Source: MGIIa-L3 sp038150305 (lineage in GTDB: Archaea; Thermoplasmatota; Poseidoniia; Poseidoniales; Poseidoniaceae). Taken from it: 64,000 nucleotides of DNA. The notes under the pieces are model-generated. The model did not search any database. It worked only from the letters and a program-made list of their open reading frames with translations, and was not told the origin of the DNA. The position numbers and the translations under genes were made by a program. This document shows positions 1-7,615 of the stretch, piece after piece (position 1 is the stretch's first letter; the number at the start of each line of letters is the position of its first letter). Location: contig JAYOTG010000006.1 in NCBI GenBank assembly GCA_038150305.1, positions 1 through 64,000 of the forward strand. The letters are read 5' to 3'.

Positions 1-135
1 GAGCCGGTCGTAGCCCCAGCGAAGTTGTTCCCTGCCGCCTTCGGCGTGGGGGTCGGGTTGGGGCGGGCTTTCTGCGTAGACCAGATGGGGTGGATGTGGG
101 GCGAGGCACCCCGCCACGATTTGTCCGCCGCCCAT
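1..135 (-). CDS. LigB-like class III extradiol dioxygenase, N-terminal fragment
   Basis: The frame starts at ATG 135 and runs off the left edge, so only 45 residues are visible. The N terminus reads IVAGCLAPHPPHLVYAE, where a hydrophobic strand leads into HPPHL. That resembles the metal-binding start of class III extradiol ring-cleavage dioxygenases (LigB type), non-haem Fe(II) enzymes that open catechol or aminophenol rings. A TATA-like CTCATAGG lies 25.5 bp before the ATG, which fits a leaderless transcript. An aldehyde dehydrogenase of a type used after ring cleavage lies 2 kb away. The call rests on a short fragment; other HPPH-containing proteins are possible. Confidence 0.45.
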   Translation of the reverse strand, partial: MGGGQIVAGCLAPHPPHLVYAESPPQPDPHAEGGREQLRWGYDRL

Positions 136-156
136 GGGCACTGGTCACGCTTCCGA

Positions 157-164
157 CCTATGAG
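157..164 (-). promoter_or_regulatory. TATA-like box of the LigB-like gene
   Basis: On the minus strand this reads CTCATAGG. Its centre lies 25.5 bp before the ATG at 135, the spacing expected when transcription starts at the start codon. It resembles the TTCATAAG boxes seen before other genes in this window. Confidence 0.4.
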
Positions 165-217
165 CCTCACTCTGCGTTGGCCTCAATCCTGAAACGCCTC
201 AGCCTGCACCGAGGGCC

Positions 218-715
218 ATGGACGGCGAGGCAGAAAACGGCGAAGTCATCGCCGTCGGGCCGACCGGCGAGGAGCGGCAAGCGGCGCTGCGCCGCGTCGC
301 TCAGCACGCCGTGCTCCCCCTCCTGTTTGGTGCGGTCACAGGGGCGTTCTGGCAGGTGCTGGTGATGCCTCAGCTCGGGCCGACACAACTTCCCAATCCG
401 GTCCATGGCGCCCTGCTGGTCGCTCTTGTGTGCTCGCCATTGGCTCACCGATCGTTGGCCCGTCGACCCATGGACGAGTGGTGGGAATACGGTGTCGGCT
501 GGGCCGCCGTGGCCGTGCCGCTCAGCCTGGTGTGGACCATTCCAGGGCCGCAGGCCCTGTTGTGCGGGGGCTACGTGCTCGGGGTGCTGTGGATGAGCAT
601 CACGTCCGCTTGGTCCATGGGTCCAAAACCACCGTTCCGCCTTGCCATGTGGCACATGATGGGCGTCGGCGTGGGGGCGCTTTTCGGAGCCATTTTTGGA
701 TTCGGTTGGGCCTGA
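218..715 (+). CDS. Hypothetical multi-pass membrane protein
   Basis: This 165-residue protein has a charged N terminus of about 25 residues, then several hydrophobic stretches (about 30-55, 60-75, 90-130 and 140-163), suggesting four or five membrane segments. I recognise no family motif. It is divergent from the LigB-like gene and lies 45 bp before the GtrA-like gene on the same strand, so the two small membrane proteins may be co-transcribed. Base composition matches its neighbours. Confidence 0.6.
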   Translation: MDGEAENGEVIAVGPTGEERQAALRRVAQHAVLPLLFGAVTGAFWQVLVMPQLGPTQLPNPVHGALLVALVCSPLAHRSLARRPMDEWWEYGVGWAAVAVPLSLVWTIPGPQALLCGGYVLGVLWMSITSAWSMGPKPPFRLAMWHMMGVGVGALFGAIFGFGWA

Positions 716-760
716 CGTCCGGACGTGTCATGTTCATGTGTCGCCTGACCATGTTCCGCC

Positions 761-1222
761 ATGGTGCAGGCGCCGGCATGGTTTGACCGGCTTGCACCAA
801 AGGGCAGTTTGGGCCGATACGCCGTGGCGGGGGTGTTCAACACCGCCATCTTCGCCGTGATGCTCGTCGTGCTCGGTTGGGCAGGTGGCGTCACGCGCGA
901 GCAGTCCGAAGCCTGGGCCGTCGTGTGGGGCATCGCGTGGATGGGCTCCAGCGTCGTGGCCCATTTGGTTCACCGCGAGTTCACGTTTTTGCCTTCGACC
1001 AACCTCACCTATTCCGTGTCGACGGCCTTGCCGATCTACACCTTGGCGTTCCTCGGCTCTTCAGCGACCTTCGGGCTGATCCTCGAATTCACCACGTGGT
1101 ACATCTGGTTCATTACCATCATCAACACCGGCGCCTGGGGCATCACGCAATGGCTGCTGAACCGGACGGTGATCTTCCGCCACGACCGTGCGGTCAGGAT
1201 GGCGCGTGCTCAGGACGAGTAG
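761..1222 (+). CDS. GtrA-like family membrane protein
   Basis: The 153-residue protein has the four-helix layout of the GtrA family: GSLGRYAVAGVFNTAIFAVML at the start, then a conserved basic and aromatic stretch (VAHLVHREFTF), and at the end NTGAWGITQWLLNRTVIFRH. GtrA proteins are thought to move or position polyprenyl-linked sugars for cell-surface glycosylation. A TTCATGTG sequence lies about 24 bp before the ATG and could act as a TATA box. Its last codons overlap the end of panB on the other strand by 13 bp. Confidence 0.75.
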   Translation: MVQAPAWFDRLAPKGSLGRYAVAGVFNTAIFAVMLVVLGWAGGVTREQSEAWAVVWGIAWMGSSVVAHLVHREFTFLPSTNLTYSVSTALPIYTLAFLGSSATFGLILEFTTWYIWFITIINTGAWGITQWLLNRTVIFRHDRAVRMARAQDE

Positions 1223-2031
1223 GATTCCTCTTCGTTGGGGAAGTCCTTGGAGCGCACGTCGGCACAGTAGGAGGTGATGGCTCCTTCGATGGACTCCGCG
1301 AGGTTCAGGTAGCGGCGCAGGAAGCGCGGAGAGAAGTCCATCGTGATGCCGAGCATGTCGTGAAGCACGAGCACTTGTCCGTCGACGTCAGGGCCTGCGC
1401 CGATGCCGATGACGGGAATGGACAATTCATCGGCCACGCGGGCCGCGAGTTCACGAGGAATCTTCTCCAGCACCAAGGCGAAACAGCCCGCTTCTTCGAG
1501 CAGCCGCGCGTCGGCGAGCAATTTCTCTGCCTCCTCGTCTTCCTTGGCCCGCACCGTGTAGGTGCCGAACTTGTAGATGGACTGGGGCGTCAGGCCGAGG
1601 TGGCCCATGACGGGAATGCCCGCGGTCAGGATGCGGCGGATGCTCTCCACCACTTCGGAACCTCCCTCGAGCTTGACGGCGTGGGCCTCGGCTTCCTTCA
1701 TGATGCGGATCGAGGAATCCAGCGCCTGCTTGGAGTTGCCCTGGTAGGAGCCAAACGGCAGGTCGACCACAATGAGGGCACGGTCCACGGCACGCTGCAC
1801 GCACTGGGCGTGGTAGATCATGTGGTCGAGCGTGATGGGGACCGTCGTCACTTGCCCCGCCATCACGTTGGAGGCAGAATCGCCGACCAAGATGACGTCC
1901 ACACCGCCGGCATCAACCAGCTTCGCAAGGGAGTAGTCGTAGGCGGTCAGCATGGTGATTGGTTCACCGGCGCGCTTCATTTCCTGAAGGGTGTGGGTCG
2001 TGACCTTGCGGGCCTCTGCGTGAACGGACAT
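1210..2031 (-). CDS. panB: 3-Methyl-2-oxobutanoate hydroxymethyltransferase
   Basis: PanB transfers a hydroxymethyl group from 5,10-methylene-tetrahydrofolate to 2-oxoisovalerate, making ketopantoate for coenzyme A synthesis. The 273-residue protein is full length for the family. Visible landmarks are the N-terminal MLTAYDYSLAKLVDAGGVD, the Mg-site stretch ILVGDSASNVMAG, VVDLPFGSYQ, VKLEGG, GIPVMGHLGLTPQS and the terminal VIGIGAGPDVDGQVLV. It lies 54 bp downstream of the aldehyde dehydrogenase on the same strand and converges with the GtrA-like gene. No other pantothenate gene is in the window. Confidence 0.95.
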   Translation of the reverse strand: MSVHAEARKVTTHTLQEMKRAGEPITMLTAYDYSLAKLVDAGGVDVILVGDSASNVMAGQVTTVPITLDHMIYHAQCVQRAVDRALIVVDLPFGSYQGNSKQALDSSIRIMKEAEAHAVKLEGGSEVVESIRRILTAGIPVMGHLGLTPQSIYKFGTYTVRAKEDEEAEKLLADARLLEEAGCFALVLEKIPRELAARVADELSIPVIGIGAGPDVDGQVLVLHDMLGITMDFSPRFLRRYLNLAESIEGAITSYCADVRSKDFPNEEESYSS

Positions 2032-2084
2032 GGCGGGAACCCGGACCGTCGTGGGTGGGTTCCGACTTCAAGCCACCCCTGCGC

Positions 2085-3494
2085 TTAGGCGTCGTTGGCC
2101 ACGCAGATGTTGACGGCTTCAGAGAAGAAGCCGAGGCTCCATTCACCGCCCTCACGGCCCACGCCGGAGTGCTTCACGCCGCCGAAGGGAACGCGCAAAT
2201 CGCGGTGCAGCCAGGTGTTGACCCACACCATGCCGGTGTCCATCTGTTCCGCGAAGCGACGGCCTCGCTCGGCGTCGCCGGTCCACACCGAACCGGCCAA
2301 ACCGTATTCGGTGCCGTTGGCGATGGCGAGCGCCTCTTCCTCGGTCTCGAAAGGATGCACGGTCACCACTGGGCCAAAGATTTCCTCGGTGGCGCACCGA
2401 CTGCTCGGAGACAGTCCCGCGATGACCGCGGGCGTCAGGTGGAATCCTGTCCCGGGGCCGCGCGTTCCTCCCGTCAGGACCTCGCCACCTTCCTCGACGG
2501 CGAGGGCGAGGTATCCCTCGACCTTGTCGCGGTGCGCCTCGGAAATGACTGGACCGATTGGGAAGCGCTCGACGGCGTCGACGAAGCGGGTCAGGAAGTC
2601 GTCGTACAGCGACGCGTGCACCAGCACGCGGGAGCCGCACAGGCAGATTTGCCCCGAGTTCAGGAAGCCTGCGCGGACCACGCCGGGCAGCACCGCGTCA
2701 AGGTCGGCGTCATCAAGGACGACGGTGGCGTTCTTGCCGCCCAACTCGAGGCTGAGTTTCTTGAACATCGGAGCCGCGGTCGCGGCGACGATGCGTCCGG
2801 TTGCGGTGCCGCCGGTGAAGGAAATGGCCGCGATGCGCGGGTGTTCGACGATGGCTTGACCGACCTCTGGACCGAGCCCATGCAGCACGTTGAGCAGGCC
2901 TGCAGGAAGGCCCGCTTCAAGGGCCAGTTCACTGAAGCGATGGGCGGTCAAGGGCGTGATTTCAGAGGGCTTTGCGACGATGGCGTTGCCCATCAGCAAA
3001 GCAGGCGCCACCTTCCACGTGAGCAGATACAAGGGCAGGTTCCACGGCGAGATGAGACCGACCACGCCGATGGGTTTGCGGAGGACGTGGTTCATGGCGT
3101 CGTCCATCGCGAAGGTCTGCTGCGGAGAGGTTCGGCCCAGTTCGGCAAAAAAGCGGAAGTTGCGCACGCACCGGTCAATGTCCACGTGACGGGCCACGTC
3201 CCATGGCTTCCCTGTGTCGAGTGACTCCAATTTTGCGAGGTCATCGGCGTGGGCTTCCATCACGTCGGCGATGGCGTCCAACATTCCGGCCCGCTCCTCG
3301 ATGGACCGTGCGCCCCACGCCGTTTGTGCGGCCTCGGCGGCGATCACGGCGTCTTCGACGTCGAGGCTGGACGAGCGGGGGATGGTGGCAATCACGGCAC
3401 CGTCGCTCGGGCCCACATCGTCCAGCCGACGTCCATCTTGGGCCTCATGCCACGCGCCGCCGATGGCGTTGAGCACGTGGATGGTCTCGGACAT
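2085..3494 (-). CDS. NAD(P)-dependent aldehyde dehydrogenase, ALDH8/hydroxymuconic-semialdehyde type
   Basis: This 469-residue aldehyde dehydrogenase oxidises an aldehyde to an acid. Visible motifs are GVVGLISPWNLPL, the glycine loop ISFTGGTATG, the catalytic glutamate in LELGGKNATVVL, the catalytic cysteine in NSGQICLCGSR, and EEIFGPVVTVHPF. The terminal segment VPFGGVKHSGVGREGGEWSL is most like ALDH8A1 and 2-hydroxymuconic or 2-aminomuconic semialdehyde dehydrogenases; that subfamily choice is my judgement. The ATG at 3494 sits 2 bp after the stop of the asparaginase-like gene, so translation is probably coupled. A longer in-frame start at 3551 would lie inside that upstream gene. Confidence 0.85.
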   Translation of the reverse strand: MSETIHVLNAIGGAWHEAQDGRRLDDVGPSDGAVIATIPRSSSLDVEDAVIAAEAAQTAWGARSIEERAGMLDAIADVMEAHADDLAKLESLDTGKPWDVARHVDIDRCVRNFRFFAELGRTSPQQTFAMDDAMNHVLRKPIGVVGLISPWNLPLYLLTWKVAPALLMGNAIVAKPSEITPLTAHRFSELALEAGLPAGLLNVLHGLGPEVGQAIVEHPRIAAISFTGGTATGRIVAATAAPMFKKLSLELGGKNATVVLDDADLDAVLPGVVRAGFLNSGQICLCGSRVLVHASLYDDFLTRFVDAVERFPIGPVISEAHRDKVEGYLALAVEEGGEVLTGGTRGPGTGFHLTPAVIAGLSPSSRCATEEIFGPVVTVHPFETEEEALAIANGTEYGLAGSVWTGDAERGRRFAEQMDTGMVWVNTWLHRDLRVPFGGVKHSGVGREGGEWSLGFFSEAVNICVANDA

Positions 3495-3496
3495 GC

Positions 3497-4603
3497 TCAG
3501 GCCTCCACGTCGTAGAGCCAGCGGTCCGTGTCCGGATCCCATTCGTCCCACGTTGGGACGTCATCGAGCTTCTTCAACAGGTTCGGCGGAACGATGCCGG
3601 GGACCACGAAGGCCTTCTGCCGATGGAGGGGGTAGGGGTTGCGTAACTCGATGCCAAGCACGCCAAGCACGGCCCGCGCCACATACCATGTGGCCTGCGC
3701 GTTCCATCCGTGGGCGATCTTCACCACCACGCCGAGGCCCTTCGGGTAATCCGGGTGAGCGATGGACAAGCCAAGCAGCCCGTCAGCGCCTTCCTTGGCG
3801 ATGACCTCGCCCGCTCCGGCCTTGATGATGGTCGAATCCAAGCGGTTGAATCCCCCGACAAGGTCAGGATGGCGGCACATGGCCTCCCAGATCCAGTCCT
3901 CATGGCGGTCGGCGACTAAGCCTGCGTAGATGACCGCCAACTCGGCCACCGTGTTCGACACCGTGGGCAGGCCGCAGCCGTCTTTGGCGATGCGGAGGGG
4001 CGCCCAGTCCTCGCCGAGGAAACGACGAATCTGCTGCATGTAAGCGTGGAAGACCTCGTGAGAGGGGAGGGTGTAGCCCGCTCTGTTCCATCCCTTCGTA
4101 CGGCAGCCGTGCAGGATGGCGGCATGCTCTCCCGAGCACGTGTGATACCACCGTCGAGGTCGCCGGACTTGCCGACCGAACTGAATCAAGGGCACATCCA
4201 AGGGCGTGAGCATCAGGGGCCATTCGGACTCGTTGAGCAAAGATTGGGCGGCGGCCACGTGCTCCGTGTCACCGTTGTGGCTGGCGACCGCGATGGCTTT
4301 CTGCTCCCACGAGCACCCCTCCAGTTCATCGACGAAGGCCTTGATCATGAAGGGCTTCATCATCGAGCGGCCGTAGCAAAGCACGTTTCCGCCAAAGGAA
4401 TGGATGACTTCGTCACCGTGGGCCCAAGCCACAGCACCGTGGATCGTGGTTTCTGAAACGCCGTTGCGGCGGTAGTCGACCAAGGGTTCCCATTCGACGT
4501 CCCGTCCGGTGGGGACGCCCTCCACCTGTTCGCCGAGCGGCGAGTTCGGGTAGAGGCTTGAGCCGGGCAGGCCCGGAGCCACGGCCGAGCCGTCGTGGTT
4601 CAT
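3497..4603 (-). CDS. Asparaginase II-family protein (Rhizobium type)
   Basis: The 368-residue protein matches the asparaginase II family, a serine-beta-lactamase-like fold unrelated to E. coli asparaginase. The family motifs are visible: the tandem SxxK in GRSMMKPF (S80, K83), ASHNGDTEH (S108), CSGEHAAIL (C156), DGCGLPTVS (D208, C210) and VIAKEGADGLLGLS. The usual family motif is CSGKH, so the lysine reported as a zinc ligand in the Rhizobium etli enzyme is glutamate here (E159). A second family cysteine also appears replaced, in RLDST. Its ATG overlaps the stop of the flavin oxidoreductase by 4 bp. Substrate may differ from asparagine. Confidence 0.8.
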   Translation of the reverse strand: MNHDGSAVAPGLPGSSLYPNSPLGEQVEGVPTGRDVEWEPLVDYRRNGVSETTIHGAVAWAHGDEVIHSFGGNVLCYGRSMMKPFMIKAFVDELEGCSWEQKAIAVASHNGDTEHVAAAQSLLNESEWPLMLTPLDVPLIQFGRQVRRPRRWYHTCSGEHAAILHGCRTKGWNRAGYTLPSHEVFHAYMQQIRRFLGEDWAPLRIAKDGCGLPTVSNTVAELAVIYAGLVADRHEDWIWEAMCRHPDLVGGFNRLDSTIIKAGAGEVIAKEGADGLLGLSIAHPDYPKGLGVVVKIAHGWNAQATWYVARAVLGVLGIELRNPYPLHRQKAFVVPGIVPPNLLKKLDDVPTWDEWDPDTDRWLYDVEA

Positions 4604-5862
4604 GCGTCTCGGCCCTCCGAGAGTCGAGCCTCGACGCGCGGGACCACCTCGGTCATGTAGGCCCGCATGTTGCGCTTGACGCGTTCGTTATCGTGGTTGA
4701 AGAAATCGAACCACGCCATGACGCGGTCATCGGGATGGAAGCGTTCGAGGAGTTGTTCCACGACGTCGTCCACGTTTCCGACCAGGGCGTTGTTCGTCGC
4801 CCGGCTGACCTTGCTGGGGTCGAGGGTGCCTTCGAGGGCCGTCCAATACGCATCGAGGGCGGCTTTTGCCTCCACGTGAGCGGCTTCTCTGCGTTCCTCC
4901 GGGGTCAATCCCTCCTCGTGGTTCAGGAACACAAAGACCGTTCGAGGCATGTGGCCGCGCTGCCATTCGCCTCCGTCGGCATGGAATGCCTCCCGCATGC
5001 GCTCATGGGTCGCATCGATGATCTCGGGGGACGTGATGGAGAGGTTGAACACGCGGACTGGGGCGAGGGTGTTGAGTTCGACTTGCGCCTTTGGATCATG
5101 GGTGCCGGCCACCAGCACCAAGCGTTCCCGTGGCGGGTTTCTGGGGACGATGCAGAGGTCTTCGAAGACGTAGCGTGGCGCCACATCAATGCGCTCTGGT
5201 GCGTCGCTCAGGCCGTCGCGCGACATGGCCGCGGCCTGAACCTTGGCCCAGTCCTCGTCGCTGCGGAACAAGCCACGCTCGAGCACGGTTGGGCGCGCTT
5301 GCTCGCTGTTGACGACTTCCCCGTTCAACAAACGGAGGAAAATCGTGGCCGCCTCAAGGAAGATTTGACCGCGCAAGGCCGGCCACGCTGCGGCTTCGAC
5401 CTCATCGCGTGCATCGATGCCGTAGGGGCGGGCCATGAATTCGAACCGGCCCGAAGCGAAGCCGATGTGGAGGCGTCGTTCTCCGCCCGCGTCGATGCGC
5501 TCGAGGTGCGTCAGGGTGTTGGCGATGCGTTCAGCTTGGGCGATCGGTCCGCCGGAGGCGAGGATGGACAGCACGGCGCTGCCTAGGTCAATGCGCGACG
5601 TGGCGCGGAAGGATTCCAACGCCAGTTGGGGGAAATCGGTGCACAAGCCAACTTCACCGGGCCAATGCGGCACCACGGGGCGGCTGTTGCCCTTCTGGAC
5701 TTCGGTGGACAGGTGCGCTTGAGCGACCCATGCCACACCGAAACCCAGGTCGTCCGCCAGGCGCAACTGATCGAGGTAATGCTCGAACATCACGGCTTCA
5801 CTCGGCATCGTTCCAGAATGGTCCGGCGTATGCGAGATGGAGAAGAAGATGTCGTGGTCCAC
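4600..5862 (-). CDS. Luciferase-like (LLM class) flavin-dependent oxidoreductase
   Basis: Members of this TIM-barrel family use reduced F420 or FMN for oxidation or monooxygenation. The N-terminal strand DIFFSISH, the helix YLDQLRLADDLGFGVAWVAQAH, the loop CTDFPQLALESF, and the core stretch IDLGSAVLSILASGGPIAQAERIANTLTHL followed by GGERRLHIGFASGRF all fit. I chose GTG 5862 (420 residues) because GGTGAGG lies just upstream. An alternative GTG at 5907 adds 15 residues with no similarity. It sits in a tight minus-strand run with the asparaginase-like and aldehyde dehydrogenase genes. The substrate cannot be read from sequence. Confidence 0.8.
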   Translation of the reverse strand: MDHDIFFSISHTPDHSGTMPSEAVMFEHYLDQLRLADDLGFGVAWVAQAHLSTEVQKGNSRPVVPHWPGEVGLCTDFPQLALESFRATSRIDLGSAVLSILASGGPIAQAERIANTLTHLERIDAGGERRLHIGFASGRFEFMARPYGIDARDEVEAAAWPALRGQIFLEAATIFLRLLNGEVVNSEQARPTVLERGLFRSDEDWAKVQAAAMSRDGLSDAPERIDVAPRYVFEDLCIVPRNPPRERLVLVAGTHDPKAQVELNTLAPVRVFNLSITSPEIIDATHERMREAFHADGGEWQRGHMPRTVFVFLNHEEGLTPEERREAAHVEAKAALDAYWTALEGTLDPSKVSRATNNALVGNVDDVVEQLLERFHPDDRVMAWFDFFNHDNERVKRNMRAYMTEVVPRVEARLSEGRDA

Positions 5863-5912
5863 TCCCTCACCTGCCACGACCAGCGGCCGGCAACCTATGA
5901 GATGCACGCACG

Positions 5913-6740
5913 TCAGGCACGGTCCGCAAGGTCCGTCAGGGCCTTGATGCGCTCCCGCACCTGTTCAGGTGCAGGGATCCCCACGGCCATGAAGGCGTGC
6001 ACCACGTCGGAGAGGTGCAGCATGGCCGTCGACCAGTCTTCGGCGATTTCGGCCACGTCCGCCAGGCCCCATGCGGCGACGAGCTGTCCCGACAGGTCGC
6101 CCATGTCTTTGGCCAGCTGAAGCGAGCGGTTCAGGTGGTCGCTGGCCAAATCCACTTCGCCGATGGTGGCGTGGAGGTGCGCCAAATCGGCAAGCGTTTC
6201 CATGACGCCTTCTTGGTCGTCGAGACGTTCGAGGACGCCCAGCCGTTCCATTTGGGTGTCGATGGCCTCGGTCATCTGCTCCATGGCACGTTCACAGGCC
6301 GCTCGGACCGCGAGGCCATAGGACCGTCCTTCCTCATCACCGCCGTCCTCGCGAAGACGGAGCGAACGGCTGACGAGCGCATGCGCCTCTTCCCACGATT
6401 GGTTGGCGTGATGGAGCAGCGCGGCGTGGTGGTAGGCCGCAGCCGCAAGGCGCACGCCTTGCTCGTGACCTTCCATCTCGGTGGCCAAGGCGAGCACCTC
6501 GTCCACGTCGCCACCATGACGGCGCAGATGCTCGAGGCTGACCCAACCCTCCTCAACGGCATCCGTGGCTGCGGCTTGGGCGCGCTCCATCAGTTCGGCC
6601 GCGAGGTCATCCCGGCCCACGTCATCGGCCAGCGGAATCAGGCGGAGCGCGAGCGGCGTGTCAATGTGCTTCATGCCACCGCCCTCCACGAGGGCGTCGA
6701 GCAGTTCACGGGCTTGTTCCGCGGTGACTTCGCCGTCCAT
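5913..6740 (-). CDS. TPR-like helical repeat protein
   Basis: The 275-residue acidic protein is almost entirely amphipathic helix pairs with TPR-style spacing of small and aromatic residues, for example HHAALLHHANQSWEEAHALV followed by SRSLRLREDGGDEEGRSYG, and LADLAHLHATIGEVDLASDHL. It has no signal peptide or membrane segment, so it is probably a cytosolic scaffold. The stop lies 50 bp before the flavin oxidoreductase start, and the gene follows the SDR gene by 38 bp on the same strand. I cannot assign a partner. Confidence 0.6.
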   Translation of the reverse strand: MDGEVTAEQARELLDALVEGGGMKHIDTPLALRLIPLADDVGRDDLAAELMERAQAAATDAVEEGWVSLEHLRRHGGDVDEVLALATEMEGHEQGVRLAAAAYHHAALLHHANQSWEEAHALVSRSLRLREDGGDEEGRSYGLAVRAACERAMEQMTEAIDTQMERLGVLERLDDQEGVMETLADLAHLHATIGEVDLASDHLNRSLQLAKDMGDLSGQLVAAWGLADVAEIAEDWSTAMLHLSDVVHAFMAVGIPAPEQVRERIKALTDLADRA

Positions 6741-6778
6741 GTGGTCAGGCCCCGCCGGTGGGGTTTGAACGCACCGCT

Positions 6779-7591
6779 TCAGATCGAACGGAGTCGTCCG
6801 CCGTCAACCGCGAGGCTCACCCCACGGATGGCTCCGGCTGCCGGCAACGCGAGGTAGGTCAATGACGCAGCCGTTTCGAGCGGGTCGATGAGCCGGTCGA
6901 TGGGCACTTGCTCCATCCATCCACGGTGCACGTCTTCGGCGCTCTTGCCGGTCCTTGCCTGGATGGAGTTGGCGAGGGAGCTGAGCCGATCGGTGGCGGT
7001 GAAGCCAGGAAGGACGTTGTTGATGGTCACGCAGGGTGGAAGTTCACGGGACAGCGTCTTGGCCCAGGACGCCATGGCCCCACGAAGCGTGTTGGACACG
7101 CCGATGTTGGGGATTGGCTCCTTGACCGAGGTGGAAATGATCTGCAGGATGCGACCGTATCCGGCCGCTTCCATCCCGGGGAGCAGGCCCTTGACCAGGG
7201 TGTGGGAGGCGTGCAGGTGACGCTGGAAGGGTGCGATGAATTCGTGCACGTCCGCGTCAATGAGCGCGCCGCCGGGCGGTCCACCTGCGTTGTTGACCAG
7301 CACGTGGATCGGGCCATCGCTCAGGAGCGCCTTCACCGCAGCATCGACCGCAGAGAGGTCCTCAAGGTCGAGGGCCATGGCCATGTGCGGGCCAGGTCCA
7401 AGGCTTGTCAGCTCCTGCACAAGGGCGTCGAGTTTGTCGACCGAACGTGCAGCCACCACCACCGAAGCCCCGGCTTTTGCCATCATGCGCGCCGTTGCTG
7501 CACCGATGCCGCCGCTTGCGCCGCAGACCAGTGCACGCTTGCCGGCAAGGGCTTCAGCGTTGAAGGGGAAGTCGGCTCCCAGCAGGTCCAT
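6779..7591 (-). CDS. Atypical short-chain dehydrogenase/reductase family protein
   Basis: The 270-residue protein has a full SDR fold: the dinucleotide loop CGASGGIGAATA (residues 23-34), the NNAGGPPGG motif and the terminal GVSLAVDGG. In the catalytic region the usual YxxxK is absent. In SVKEPIPNIGVSNTLRGA the aligned positions are S166 and R170. A known FabG-like subgroup shares the KEPIP/LSN..R pattern, so this is a family trait and not damage. It may not act as a standard NAD(P)H reductase. It lies 24 bp after the TFB-like gene. Confidence 0.8.
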   Translation of the reverse strand: MDLLGADFPFNAEALAGKRALVCGASGGIGAATARMMAKAGASVVVAARSVDKLDALVQELTSLGPGPHMAMALDLEDLSAVDAAVKALLSDGPIHVLVNNAGGPPGGALIDADVHEFIAPFQRHLHASHTLVKGLLPGMEAAGYGRILQIISTSVKEPIPNIGVSNTLRGAMASWAKTLSRELPPCVTINNVLPGFTATDRLSSLANSIQARTGKSAEDVHRGWMEQVPIDRLIDPLETAASLTYLALPAAGAIRGVSLAVDGGRLRSI

Positions 7592-7615
7592 GCCGCGGGC
7601 TGTTGGACCTCCGAC

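Noticed and set aside
877..2088. A 403-codon plus-strand frame across panB
   Set aside because: It is rich in His/Arg/Gly with no domain and is opposite a canonical PanB.
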